Positions 12,620 through 20,890 of a stretch of DNA of 40,956 nt are shown here, one piece after another. The stretch covers positions 1 through 40,956 of the forward strand of contig JAFWQE010000048.1 in NCBI GenBank assembly GCA_017509155.1. The letters run 5' to 3'. Under the pieces are notes generated by a model, which saw nothing but the letters and a program-made list of their open reading frames with translations, was not told the DNA's origin and searched no databases. The stretch comes from Prevotella sp. Lineage in GTDB: Bacteria; Bacteroidota; Bacteroidia; Bacteroidales; Bacteroidaceae. The first letter of the stretch is position 1, and the number at the start of each line of letters is the position of its first letter. A program made the translations under genes and the position numbers.

Positions 12620-15619
12620 TTATGCTTCTTCCTTGATGCGACGACCCATCACGAGGTAAGCAACGGGCGATGCAATGAAGATGGACGACAGCGTACCGAA
12701 GACAACGCCAAGGATCATAGCGAAAGCGAAGCTGCGGATGCTGGCACCACCAAGGATGAAGATGCAGAGCAGCACGATGAGCGTAGATACAGACGTGTTG
12801 ATGGTACGAGCCAGTGTCTGGTTGATACTCTCGTTGAAGAGCTCCTGCTTGTCTTTCTTGGGATGCAGACCAAGGTTCTCACGGATACGGTCGAACACCA
12901 CCACCTTATCGTTGATGGAGTAACCGATCACCGTCAGGATAGCACCAATGAACGTCTGGTCGATTTCGAGCGACCAGGGCACGATGCCCCAGAGCAGTGA
13001 GTAGAGGCCGAGCACAACGAGTGTATCAACGGCCAGAGCCACCACCGAACCTACAGAGAAGGCCACGTTGCGGAAACGGAGCAGGATGTAGAGGAAGATG
13101 GCCACCAGGGCGATGAGCACACTGTAGATGGCGTTGTGAGTGATGTCCTTAGCCACCGACGGTCCCACCTTCGTAGAACTGATGATGGAGCCACCCTCGC
13201 GGATGTCGGGGTTCTTGAATGCTTCCACGTTGGGCTGCTTCACCAGTCCGTGCTTCTTCAGGGCATTGTAGAGAATGGTCTCTGCCTCGTCGTCGGCTGT
13301 CGGACTGTTGCTCTCAATCTTATAGTTGGTAGAGATACGGATGGTCTTGTTGTCAGTACCGATAGAGATGGCGCCCGTGTTGCAGCCAGGGAAGGCCTCG
13401 GCCAGCAGTCCGCGGATTTCCTCGGGCTGGACGGCATTCTCGAAGGCTACCACATAGTTGCGGCCACCCGTGAAGTCGATGCTCTTGCTCAGTCCGCGCA
13501 CGGCGAAGCTCACGAGGAACACCACAGCGGCCACGGCCACCAAGACGAACGTCTTCTTGTAGAACGACATGAAGGGCACGTGCATGTTCTGCAAGAGGTT
13601 CTTAGATAAGTTGGTGTAGAACTTCAGGTTGAGCCACTTGTCTTTGTTCAGACGGTTCTCGTAGACCAGACGTGTGAGGAACACAGCGGTGAAGAACGAG
13701 CAGACGATACCGATAATCCAGGTGGTGGCGAAGCCTCGGATGGGACCAGTACCGAAGATGAGCAGGATGATACCAGTGATCAATGATGTCAAGTTAGAGT
13801 CGAAGATAGCCGAGAAGGCATTGCTGTAACCAGCCTTGAGGGCTTGCTTAATGCCCTTTCCTCCGCGCATCTCTTCCTTGATACGTTCATAGATCAGCAC
13901 GTTGGCGTCGACGGCCGTACCCAACGTCAGCACGATACCGGCAAGACCCGACATGGTTAGTGCCGCCTGGAACGACGTCAGAATACCCAGCGTGAAGAAC
14001 AGGTTGACGAGCAGGGCGCAGTTGGCCATCATGCCCGGAATGACGTTGTACATGACGAGCATGTAGATCATCAGCAACACGAAAGCGATGATGAACGACA
14101 TGATACCCTGCTTGATGGACTGAGCACCGAGGGTAGGTCCGACCACCTCTTCCTGCACGATGCGTGCGGGAGCTGGCATACGACCAGACTTCAATGTGTT
14201 GGCAAGGTCCTTGGTTGTCTCGATGGTGAAGTTACCCGTAATCTGCGAGTTACCACCTGTGATTTCCTGGTTCACACGCGGAGCAGAGTAAACCACGCCG
14301 TCGAGTACGATGGCGATAGCCTTGCCCACGTTGGCCTTTGTGAGGGCTGCCCAGCGGCGAGCACCGTCGTTGTTCATCGACATGCTGACGCTCGGACGGC
14401 CTGACAGCTGCTCGAATTCGTCCTTGGCATCGGTCACCACGTCGCCCTCAAGCGGTGCGCGGCCATTTGTTCCGCTCGACTTGATGGCATAGAGCTCGTA
14501 GATGTTCTTGGTTCCATCGGCGGGAGCTGCACCCCACATGAGCTTCAGGTCAGAGGGGAGGATGCGCTTGGCTTCCTCGCCGTAGATGGCCTTGTTCACC
14601 TCTGCGGTGTCACGCACGTTGGCATAGCCCACGATGCTCAGACTGCCCTGGGGAGCCATCTGCAGGATGGCGAGCAGCGGGTGCTGCTTCTTGGCAGCAG
14701 CCATCTGTGCCTCGTCGGTCTGTGCGCTCTTGTCGGCAGTAGCCTTGGCGTCCTTCTTGATTTCAAACTTAGCCTTATCGGCTGCAGCTGTGTCGGCAGC
14801 AGCTTTTTCTGCCTTGGCAGGAGCTGCTTCGGCAGCGGCCGTTGTGTCGGCAGGAACCTCCTCGCCGCTGCCCAGACTGGCAAGGCGCGTGTCGAGCTGC
14901 GACAGATAAGGAGTCACTTCCTGACTATTATAGGTCTCCCAGAACTCGAGGTTGGCGCTACCCTGAAGGAGCTTACGGATGCGCTCAGGCTCACGGATAC
15001 CCGGCATTTCCACCATGATGCGTCCCTGCTGTCCTTCCAGTTTCTGGATGTTGGGCTGCACGACGCCGAACTTGTCGATACGATTGCGCACCACGTTGAA
15101 CGAGTTGTCGATGGCAGCCTGCACCTCTGTGCGCAGTGCGTTCTCCACCTCCTTGTCGGTGCTCTGCGTCGACACCTTGCCCTTGAGTTGCTGTGTGGCA
15201 AAGATTTCAGCCAGGCGATGTCCCGGCGCATTGCGGTGGTAAGCGTTGATAAACAGCGAGATAAAATCGCTCTGACTGGTCTCCTCTTCCTTCTTGGCTT
15301 CGTTCATGGACTTCACGAAAGCTGCGTCCTGCTTGTGGTCGGCCAGCGTCTCCACTACGTCGGGCACGCTGATTTCGAGGATGACATTCATACCGCCCTT
15401 GAGGTCCAGACCCAGACCGATCTGCGTCTCCAGGCACTTCTGATAAGAGTAGATACCCAGATACTTCACAGAGTCCTTATAGTCCTGCTGTGCCACTGGG
15501 TCCTTGATCTTTGCAGCCTGGCTGTCATAGTAGCTGGTGGCCACCGAGAAGCTCAGGTAGAAGATACTTGCAAGCGTCAGTAAGACGGCTGTACAAATAA
15601 CAATTCCTTTGTTTTGCAT
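12620..15619 (-). CDS. secDF: Protein translocase SecDF fusion
   Basis: A 999-residue inner-membrane protein that joins SecD and SecF; it uses the proton gradient to pull proteins through SecYEG. The first helix (residues 7-27) is followed by LGLDLKGGMN (69-78), the periplasmic P1 region, then six SecD helices (about 505-665), including AGIVLTLGTAVDANVLIYER. The SecF half begins around 680 with SIDFTGGRNYVVAFEN and ends with YSINDKVVVFDRIREN and its last helices. Residues about 256-310 are an Ala/Lys/Asp-rich insertion in P1 that looks unstructured. Fused SecDF is usual in Bacteroidetes. Single gene with its own promoter and terminator. Confidence 0.97.
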   Translation of the reverse strand: MQNKGIVICTAVLLTLASIFYLSFSVATSYYDSQAAKIKDPVAQQDYKDSVKYLGIYSYQKCLETQIGLGLDLKGGMNVILEISVPDVVETLADHKQDAAFVKSMNEAKKEEETSQSDFISLFINAYHRNAPGHRLAEIFATQQLKGKVSTQSTDKEVENALRTEVQAAIDNSFNVVRNRIDKFGVVQPNIQKLEGQQGRIMVEMPGIREPERIRKLLQGSANLEFWETYNSQEVTPYLSQLDTRLASLGSGEEVPADTTAAAEAAPAKAEKAAADTAAADKAKFEIKKDAKATADKSAQTDEAQMAAAKKQHPLLAILQMAPQGSLSIVGYANVRDTAEVNKAIYGEEAKRILPSDLKLMWGAAPADGTKNIYELYAIKSSGTNGRAPLEGDVVTDAKDEFEQLSGRPSVSMSMNNDGARRWAALTKANVGKAIAIVLDGVVYSAPRVNQEITGGNSQITGNFTIETTKDLANTLKSGRMPAPARIVQEEVVGPTLGAQSIKQGIMSFIIAFVLLMIYMLVMYNVIPGMMANCALLVNLFFTLGILTSFQAALTMSGLAGIVLTLGTAVDANVLIYERIKEEMRGGKGIKQALKAGYSNAFSAIFDSNLTSLITGIILLIFGTGPIRGFATTWIIGIVCSFFTAVFLTRLVYENRLNKDKWLNLKFYTNLSKNLLQNMHVPFMSFYKKTFVLVAVAAVVFLVSFAVRGLSKSIDFTGGRNYVVAFENAVQPEEIRGLLAEAFPGCNTGAISIGTDNKTIRISTNYKIESNSPTADDEAETILYNALKKHGLVKQPNVEAFKNPDIREGGSIISSTKVGPSVAKDITHNAIYSVLIALVAIFLYILLRFRNVAFSVGSVVALAVDTLVVLGLYSLLWGIVPWSLEIDQTFIGAILTVIGYSINDKVVVFDRIRENLGLHPKKDKQELFNESINQTLARTINTSVSTLIVLLCIFILGGASIRSFAFAMILGVVFGTLSSIFIASPVAYLVMGRRIKEEA

Positions 15620-15733
15620 TTTTGTTTAATTATTTAATAATTTCGATTTTTCTCGCATGTTTTGCAGCTGTTGAGCTTGCCTTGCTATACGTTGTAAGTG
15701 CCACATTTTAGCGAAAATGCGGCAAAATAGCGT

Positions 15734-15762
15734 GCAAAGTTACATATTTTTCTACATATCAA
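15734..15762 (-). promoter_or_regulatory. Promoter of secDF
   Basis: Minus strand TAACTTTGC (15742-15734) with TTG (15762-15760) 17 bases upstream. It gives a leader of about 108 bases. Confidence 0.55.
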
Positions 15763-15795
15763 GAAATTTCAAGCCCACAAAAGTGCATTTTTTTA

Positions 15796-16884
15796 TTATT
15801 TCTCCTTCTTTTTGAGCCAACAGACGATGGGATAATGGTCGCTGGCGCTTATTTCGTTGTCAACCTGACAGGCATAAGGCTGCCAGTCGGGTGAGCACAA
15901 GATGTGGTCAATCCTGACATAGATATGGTTCTGGTTATAGGTCCAGCTGACACCGTTTCCGCTGGCCTCGAAGCAGTCGGTGAGGTCGCGGGTAAGGCGT
16001 CTGCGCGGATAGGCGTTGGGGCTCGAGTTGAAATCGCCGCACACGATGATGCTGCGCTTGCGGTGATGACGCACGAAATAGGCGACACTGTCGGCCTGAG
16101 GTGCGCGCAGCTGTGTGGCTTCCACCAGTTTGTGCAGCAGGTTCTTCGAGTTGGAGCGTGCCTTGTCCATGTTGTTCTGTCCCTTGAGCAGACTGTCCAC
16201 CTGCTGGCGCTCGCTGAGGGCGAGTCCGTTGCTGAGCAGGTGATTGTTCACCACGATGATGGTGTCGCCGCCGATGTCTATCCAGAAGGCACCGGCACCA
16301 TCGCCGTCATCGTCGAAGCGAATAAGCTGCTTGTGTACGATGGGAAAGCGGCTGGCCACGACGAGCACCTGACCGCTTGGCTTGCGTCTTACGCCTGCCA
16401 CATAGGGGTAGGCCTTCAGCAGGGTTGGGTCTTTCTCCTGTCCGGGCCACAGTTCTTGCATGCAGACGATGTCGGCCTGACTCTTCACGATATAGTCAAT
16501 GGCACGCCGCGACACCACTCTCCCGCTGGCATCGCGAACCACGCTGTCGAGGCGCTGCACGTTGAAGCTCATCAGCTTCAGCGAGCCGGGCGGCGGGTCT
16601 TCGGGCAGGTTGATAGGACAATACGCGCGCACGGGTACATAAGATATTAGTAGGCCTGCAAGCGGAATGAAGGCATAGCGCGGGCTCACTACGACCCAGA
16701 AAACGAGGAATCCCAGATTGATGAGCAATGCCAGAGGCATGGCCAGCCCCAACGTGGCGAGCATGGGATAGGCGTTTGGATCGAAGCGGTCGGCATGTCC
16801 CACCAACAACAGCAACAGGATGGCTGCCACGTTGGCGGCGATGACCACTCGCCGTGTGAACTTCTTCAGTTTGTTTTTGCGCAT
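15796..16884 (-). CDS. Membrane-anchored endonuclease/exonuclease/phosphatase-family protein
   Basis: A 362-residue protein with three N-terminal membrane helices (about 13-30, 40-66, 70-86) and an EEP domain. Catalytic landmarks: LMSFNVQRLDS (Asn 108), IVCMQELWPG (Glu 144), SIIVCGDFNSSPNAYP (Asp and Asn) and SASDHYPIVCWL (the final Asp-His pair). The fold hydrolyses phosphodiesters or phosphomonoesters. The substrate is unknown: DNA, lipid headgroups or other phosphodiesters are all possible. The domain should face the periplasm if the helices cross three times. It follows the rhomboid gene after 13 bases, so the two are co-transcribed. Confidence 0.88.
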   Translation of the reverse strand: MRKNKLKKFTRRVVIAANVAAILLLLLVGHADRFDPNAYPMLATLGLAMPLALLINLGFLVFWVVVSPRYAFIPLAGLLISYVPVRAYCPINLPEDPPPGSLKLMSFNVQRLDSVVRDASGRVVSRRAIDYIVKSQADIVCMQELWPGQEKDPTLLKAYPYVAGVRRKPSGQVLVVASRFPIVHKQLIRFDDDGDGAGAFWIDIGGDTIIVVNNHLLSNGLALSERQQVDSLLKGQNNMDKARSNSKNLLHKLVEATQLRAPQADSVAYFVRHHRKRSIIVCGDFNSSPNAYPRRRLTRDLTDCFEASGNGVSWTYNQNHIYVRIDHILCSPDWQPYACQVDNEISASDHYPIVCWLKKKEK

Positions 16885-16897
16885 GATACACGCTGTG

Positions 16898-17827
16898 TCA
16901 TTGGTTGCTGTTTTCGAAGAGCTTCTTTTTCTCGGCCTCTGTCAGGCTGTCGTAGCCGCTGCGCCGTATCTTGTCGAGTATGCGGTCCACCTCATCCTGC
17001 TCGGCCTTCTTCCGGGCATTATACTCCCAGTCGGTCTCATGGCGCACTGGGTTGTCGTCGGGTCTGTAGTCGTTGGCCGACTTATGGCTTCTCTTCTCCC
17101 AGTTCTTCCGCAGTCCGTCGAAGAACTGCTGACCTCTCACCTGACCGAAACTGCTACTTCCCGGATGCCGTTTCCAGTAACGTATGAGCAGGAATCCGAA
17201 GAGCATGCCTCCCAGGTGTGCCACATGTGCCACACCATCGCCGCGCTGGTTAAGGGCCATGAACAGCTCTATGGCAGCATAGATGATGACGAACCACTTG
17301 GCCTTGATGGGCACGGGCAGGGGGAAGATGAAGATGCGCTCCTCAGGGAAGATCATGCCGAAGGCCAGCAAGATGCCGTAGATGGCTCCCGAAGCACCTA
17401 CCGTTGTCCACGCGTTAAGCACTGCCGCCGAGTTGTGGCCAATGGCAATTACATCAGTAAAAGAGGAGCCGGGGAACTGCGCGTTCACATTGAAGTAGAA
17501 TGTGATGAACTGTGCGAGCTCCTGTGTCAGTCCAGCACCGATGCCACACACCAGGTAGAAGAACAGGAACTTTCGCGGCCCCCACACATTTTCCACCACG
17601 CACCCGAACATCCACAGGGCGAACATATTGAAGAAGATATGCTCCAGTCCACCGTGCATGAACATGTAGGTGAACAACTGATAGACATGGAATCCCGAGG
17701 CCATGAAGAAGTGCAGGCCCAGCAGGTCGTTGAGGTCTGTGCCCATCCTTCCAAAGACGAAAGTGGCTGCAAACATCAACAGGTTTATTATCAAGAGGTT
17801 CTTAGTAACCGTGGGTATATTACGCAT
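16898..17827 (-). CDS. Rhomboid family intramembrane serine protease
   Basis: A 309-residue six-helix inner-membrane protease. The oxyanion/structural motif is HIFFNMFALW (His 63, Asn 67), the catalytic Ser is Ser 146 in VGASGAIYGILLAF, and the catalytic His is His 204 in AHVAHLGGMLFGFLL. A soluble, charged C-terminal tail of about 90 residues (ending LTEAEKKKLFENSNQ) is typical of the Bacteroidetes members. It probably cleaves membrane-protein substrates near the outer leaflet. First gene of an operon with the EEP protein. Confidence 0.95.
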   Translation of the reverse strand: MRNIPTVTKNLLIINLLMFAATFVFGRMGTDLNDLLGLHFFMASGFHVYQLFTYMFMHGGLEHIFFNMFALWMFGCVVENVWGPRKFLFFYLVCGIGAGLTQELAQFITFYFNVNAQFPGSSFTDVIAIGHNSAAVLNAWTTVGASGAIYGILLAFGMIFPEERIFIFPLPVPIKAKWFVIIYAAIELFMALNQRGDGVAHVAHLGGMLFGFLLIRYWKRHPGSSSFGQVRGQQFFDGLRKNWEKRSHKSANDYRPDDNPVRHETDWEYNARKKAEQDEVDRILDKIRRSGYDSLTEAEKKKLFENSNQ

Positions 17828-17861
17828 GTGCAGAGACTGTTACGTTTGTATGAATTATGGC

Positions 17862-17870
17862 GCAAAATTA
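17862..17870 (-). promoter_or_regulatory. -7 box of the rhomboid operon
   Basis: Minus strand TAATTTTGC, 35 bases upstream of the start codon. The -33 region is weak. Confidence 0.5.
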
Positions 17871-17952
17871 CGAAAAATATCCGTGATTTGGCCTAAAAAC
17901 CCGTATAAACGCACTTTTTTTCATTAAATTCTTCACTTTTTTCAATTTTTTG

Positions 17953-17984
17953 TTTGCATTTTGAATTGTTTAGGCTATATTTGC
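17953..17984 (+). promoter_or_regulatory. Promoter of the HU gene
   Basis: TTTG (17953-17956), 19 bases, then TATATTTG (17976-17983): a full consensus match, as expected for an abundant protein. The leader is about 50 bases. Confidence 0.85.
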
Positions 17985-18040
17985 GAAGAATTTCAGAGAG
18001 TTAACACATTATCATTCAATTTAATAATCAAAAAAGAGTT

Positions 18041-18310
18041 ATGAACAAAGCAGATTTAATTGAAAAGATTGCCGCCGGCGCAGCCATCAGCAAGGCAGAC
18101 GCAAAGAAGGCTCTCGACGCTACCGTAGGTGCCATCAAGGACGCTCTCGTAGCAGGTGACAAAGTATCTCTTATTGGCTTCGGCACGTTCATCGTCAGCG
18201 AGCGTCCTGCTCGCGAGGGCATCAACCCCGCCACCAAGGAAAAGATCCAGATTCCTGCCAAGAAGGTTGCCAAGTTCAAGGCTGGTGCTGAGCTTGCAAA
18301 GGCTCTGTAA
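18041..18310 (+). CDS. HU-family nucleoid DNA-binding protein
   Basis: An 89-residue histone-like protein that binds and bends DNA as a dimer. The sequence is standard HU: MNKADLIEKIAAGAAISKAD (helical base), VSLIGFGTFIVSERPAREGI followed by NPATKEKIQIPAKK (the DNA-binding beta arm with its Pro), and VAKFKAGAELAKAL. It stands alone between a strong promoter and a strong terminator. Confidence 0.97.
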   Translation: MNKADLIEKIAAGAAISKADAKKALDATVGAIKDALVAGDKVSLIGFGTFIVSERPAREGINPATKEKIQIPAKKVAKFKAGAELAKAL

Positions 18311-18333
18311 GTCTTACGGAATTCACACTACAA

Positions 18334-18366
18334 GCGGGCTTCCCTGTTGGGAGGCCCGCCTTTTTT
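18334..18366 (+). terminator. Intrinsic terminator of the HU gene
   Basis: GCGGGCTTCCC (18334-18344), loop TGTT, then GGGAGGCCCGC and six T (18361-18366). Confidence 0.9.
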
Positions 18367-18389
18367 ATGCTTTTCTGGGAAGGGAGAGA

Positions 18390-18418
18390 GGCTGCGGAAG
18401 TACCGCAGCCTACGGAAC
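18390..18418. repeat. GGCTGCGG hairpin repeat (family D copy 1)
   Basis: GGCTGCGG-aagta-CCGCAGCC (18390-18410) followed by TACGGAAC. It lies just downstream of the HU terminator and just past the end of the convergent barrel gene. Similar units occur at 20843-20870, 30571-30598 and 39336-39356. Confidence 0.7.
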
Positions 18419-18426
18419 CTTAGGCA

Positions 18427-19311
18427 TCATAAAGAGATGCCAATTCCGATGGTGAAAGGATAGGCTCGCGGAGCATGGTGGGTGTCGAAGAGCGGCGTGA
18501 GCTGCTTGTGGGCATAGAGCATGATGCCGTTCCACGACATGCGGAAATCCAAGCCAAAGTTAAACTGATGGGTGCGCAAGTCGGCCGAACAGGCATCACG
18601 ATGCCTTTCTCCATCCTTCATCTTGTAGCTCACTATGCAGTCTTGTAACCCCATGGAGCAACCAAGTCCGAGCGCAAAGCGGTCCTTTCCAAGGGGCCAG
18701 CAGTAGTGAAGCATTTCCGTCATACGGGCACCTAAGTTGACCACATGTCCCCGTTTGGAATCTTCGCTTTGCAACATCATCACTTCATAGTTCTCGTCGT
18801 TGGTGATGGCCCAGCCCTTTTGAAAGGTAATGGTGTACGAAATCAGGTCGAGTGTGTGAGTAACCCCCCATCCTCTCCTGCCATTACTATACTCCATGGA
18901 AAGCAATGATATTCCATCCTCTAAAACCGATATGCCGCTCAAGTGCATGGCTTCGTTGTTGCCGATGCCCATTTCCGTTCCCGCTATGGAGCCAACTCCC
19001 AAATAGACGCCTGGAATGAGTGGCGAATAGCGGCCTGTGCTCTTGCGATAACTGTCTGGTGCGAACACCGTTCGGATGTAATAGACCTCCTCTTCGCTTG
19101 TATCGCTAAAATGTCCTTCATACATGGGTTTGTACTCATTTCGCTCCATGTCGTACACTTTTACCCGAGTAAATCCGTCGCTGTCATTCACCACAATCTG
19201 CCGGCCATTGAACACGAAAGTAGTGTCGTCTTTCTCCGTTTGTGTCGGCATCGATGCTTTTGCTGAGCCAACAAACAGCGTTAAGGCTGCAATGATCAGA
19301 GTCTTTTTCAT
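18427..19311 (-). CDS. Hypothetical secreted protein, probable outer-membrane barrel
   Basis: A 294-residue protein with a signal peptide (MKKTLIIAALTLFVGSAKAS). The N-terminal third (VFNGRQIVVNDSDGFTRVKV, YDMERNEYKPMYEGHF) resembles short WG/YD-like strands. The rest has alternating amphipathic segments and Gly-rich turns (GVYLGVGSIAG, FNFGLDFRMSWNGIMLYAHK, FTIGIGISL) typical of a membrane barrel. I do not recognise a named family. It is the last gene of the ECF-sigma operon, 16 bases after the preceding gene, so it may be an envelope target or sensor linked to that system. Confidence 0.7.
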   Translation of the reverse strand: MKKTLIIAALTLFVGSAKASMPTQTEKDDTTFVFNGRQIVVNDSDGFTRVKVYDMERNEYKPMYEGHFSDTSEEEVYYIRTVFAPDSYRKSTGRYSPLIPGVYLGVGSIAGTEMGIGNNEAMHLSGISVLEDGISLLSMEYSNGRRGWGVTHTLDLISYTITFQKGWAITNDENYEVMMLQSEDSKRGHVVNLGARMTEMLHYCWPLGKDRFALGLGCSMGLQDCIVSYKMKDGERHRDACSADLRTHQFNFGLDFRMSWNGIMLYAHKQLTPLFDTHHAPRAYPFTIGIGISL

Positions 19312-19327
19312 AATTTATATTGTTTAT

Positions 19328-19759
19328 TCATTTCTTGGTTAATCTCATTATATCTTCTGCCGAGAGCACGCCTTCTATGTAGATGAGCACTCCGCAACCA
19401 TAGGCATCGCGCCTGAAAAGCAAGTAGCAGTTGGTACCCTTTTGCCGCTCCAGCAGTGTATAGTAGCCTGTGGTCACGACACCATCTGCCACCACCTCTT
19501 TTATTTTCTGGGCCTTAGCACGGTCTTTTTTCACCATGGCGGCTATCTCCTCTGCATTCTTCCTGAACGTCAGACTCTTATATACCTTCAGGTCATAGCC
19601 TTTCAGCTTTCCGTCGCGCAGCGATACCAGCTTGAAACCCTTCTGAGCTCCATATCGACTGAAGGCATCATTCACGGCGAAACCTTCCTGTGCCTGCGCT
19701 GTCATACAGAACATGGCGAGCATCAAGACACTGATTATTCTGAAACATATTGTCCTCAT
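19328..19759 (-). CDS. Small secreted protein, DUF6108-like
   Basis: A 143-residue protein with a signal peptide (MRTICFRIISVLMLAMFCMT ending AQAQ). The mature part is basic: VNDAFSRYGAQKGFKLVSLR, LKGYDLKVYKSLTFRKN, then a helical Lys-rich segment and a C-terminal GCGVLIYIEGVLSAEDIMRL. It resembles proteins I recall under DUF6108 next to Bacteroidales sigma/anti-sigma genes; the name is uncertain. Periplasmic, role unknown. Third gene of the operon. Confidence 0.6.
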   Translation of the reverse strand: MRTICFRIISVLMLAMFCMTAQAQEGFAVNDAFSRYGAQKGFKLVSLRDGKLKGYDLKVYKSLTFRKNAEEIAAMVKKDRAKAQKIKEVVADGVVTTGYYTLLERQKGTNCYLLFRRDAYGCGVLIYIEGVLSAEDIMRLTKK

Positions 19760-19782
19760 ATCTTCTTTCTTTTTCTGGGTTT

Positions 19783-20196
19783 CTATTCAAACAATGCTTC
19801 GTAGGTCTCCTCATCGGTCTGCGACACCATGTCGAGTGCGCTGAGCGCCTCCTCTATCACCTGCTGCCTGTTATTGACCATTTGCCCATCAATGAGCGCA
19901 TAGTCCTGTGGTTGCTGGCTGTTCTGGTAGTATGTGATGCCAACTCCTACCACCATCAGGGCGATGGCCGCCGCTGCCCAGCCCAGCCAACGGTGGCGAT
20001 TTTTCGGTCGAAGGGTGGCAGTGTCATCCGCATGCTCCACGACATTGGTCTCGTATACAAAAAGCGCACGCATCCACTCCATGTCTTCAGGCACCAACTC
20101 AGTGGGCGAGCTGAAATAGTCTCGCAACCTTTGTTCTTCCTCGTTGCTTGTGGTTCCATCAAGGTATTTGTCTACCAGTGTCTTCAAGTCTTTCAT
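19783..20196 (-). CDS. Anti-sigma-factor-like membrane protein
   Basis: A 137-residue protein. The N-terminal part (MKDLKTLVDKYLDGTTSNEE followed by EQRLRDYF) is the short cytoplasmic domain seen in Bacteroidetes anti-sigma factors. One membrane helix follows (about 70-89, LGWAAAAIALMVVGVGITYY), then a short periplasmic tail. The start overlaps the stop of the sigma gene by four bases (ATGA), typical of translational coupling and expected for a sigma/anti-sigma pair. It would bind the ECF sigma factor at the membrane. The periplasmic part has no FecR domain, so it is probably not of the TonB-receptor-linked type. Confidence 0.8.
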   Translation of the reverse strand: MKDLKTLVDKYLDGTTSNEEEQRLRDYFSSPTELVPEDMEWMRALFVYETNVVEHADDTATLRPKNRHRWLGWAAAAIALMVVGVGITYYQNSQQPQDYALIDGQMVNNRQQVIEEALSALDMVSQTDEETYEALFE

Positions 20197-20720
20197 CTTT
20201 TTTTCCTCCTTTCTGTCAATTTCAAATAGTCGTCTCTTATCTTCTTTCGGGCTCTCGACAGATTCTGCCTGACTGCCTCTGCGGAGCATCCCGTTATCTG
20301 CTGGATTTCTGCCGATGTGCATCCTTCCATTTCTTTCATCCTGAACACCTCGCGCTGCATGAAGGGAAGGTGGTCTACGATCCATCCGATGACGTGAAAC
20401 TCGTCGGCCGGTTCCATATTGGGTATCTCATTTTGTAAGGCGATGGATGGTGACAGGGTGTCGTCGAGACCGTAAACAACACGTTTTTCCTCAGCTTTCT
20501 GTCGTCGCAGGGCATCAATATACTTGTTGTGGAGTACCTTTCTCGCAAAGGACTCAGCGCTGTGATAGTCGTCCAAGGCATCGCGCCGCAGCCATAGCTG
20601 CAGGAAGGTCTCCTGCACAATGTCGTCGGCAGCATCGGCAGTGGCGGCCAGACGTCGTGCCTGATCGAGCAGACGCCCACGCAGGGGGACCACCGTCTTG
20701 ATGAATGTTTTCTTATCCAT
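20193..20720 (-). CDS. ECF-type RNA polymerase sigma factor
   Basis: A 175-residue sigma-70-family protein. Region 2 is seen at AADDIVQETFLQLWLRRDAL (about 30-49) with SFARKVLHNKYIDALRRQKA (about 58-77). Region 4 is at LPFMQREVFRMKEMEGCTSA followed by EIQQITGCSAEAVRQNLSRA, ending RKKIRDDYL. It directs transcription of a small regulon, possibly including its own operon of anti-sigma protein, DUF6108-like protein and barrel. No TAnnTTTG box is seen upstream, consistent with ECF-dependent or constitutive weak control. A hairpin at 20801-20830 lies about 80 bases upstream. Confidence 0.95.
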   Translation of the reverse strand: MDKKTFIKTVVPLRGRLLDQARRLAATADAADDIVQETFLQLWLRRDALDDYHSAESFARKVLHNKYIDALRRQKAEEKRVVYGLDDTLSPSIALQNEIPNMEPADEFHVIGWIVDHLPFMQREVFRMKEMEGCTSAEIQQITGCSAEAVRQNLSRARKKIRDDYLKLTERRKKR

Positions 20721-20800
20721 TGATGTCCTGTTTTATAAGATTTTACTGCTGATGCAACGACGTTCTATTCTTATAAACGCATGAAAGGCCCAAAACGTGA

Positions 20801-20830
20801 CATCGCAACAAGTTTTTTCTTGCTGCGATG
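20801..20830. repeat. Inverted repeat CATCGCA...TGCGATG upstream of the sigma gene
   Basis: CATCGCAACAAG and CTTGCTGCGATG face each other across six T, with one mismatch in 12. It lies between the ADP-ribosylglycohydrolase start region repeats and the sigma gene. It could be an operator or a terminator-like stem. Confidence 0.55.
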
Positions 20831-20842
20831 ACTTGAATGAGG

Positions 20843-20870
20843 GGCTGCGGAGCTCTCGCAGCCTACGGAA
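20843..20870. repeat. GGCTGCGG hairpin repeat (family D copy 2)
   Basis: GGCTGCG (20843-20849) and CGCAGCC (20857-20863) followed by TACGGAAC, as at 18390-18418. It sits just past the stop codon of the ADP-ribosylglycohydrolase gene. Confidence 0.7.
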
Positions 20871-20890
20871 CAAGCGGGATAGAGGGATGC

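Noticed and set aside
14681..15583. 300-codon open frame opposite secDF
   Set aside because: It is an antisense shadow of a certain gene, with Leu/His/Val-rich composition and no motif.
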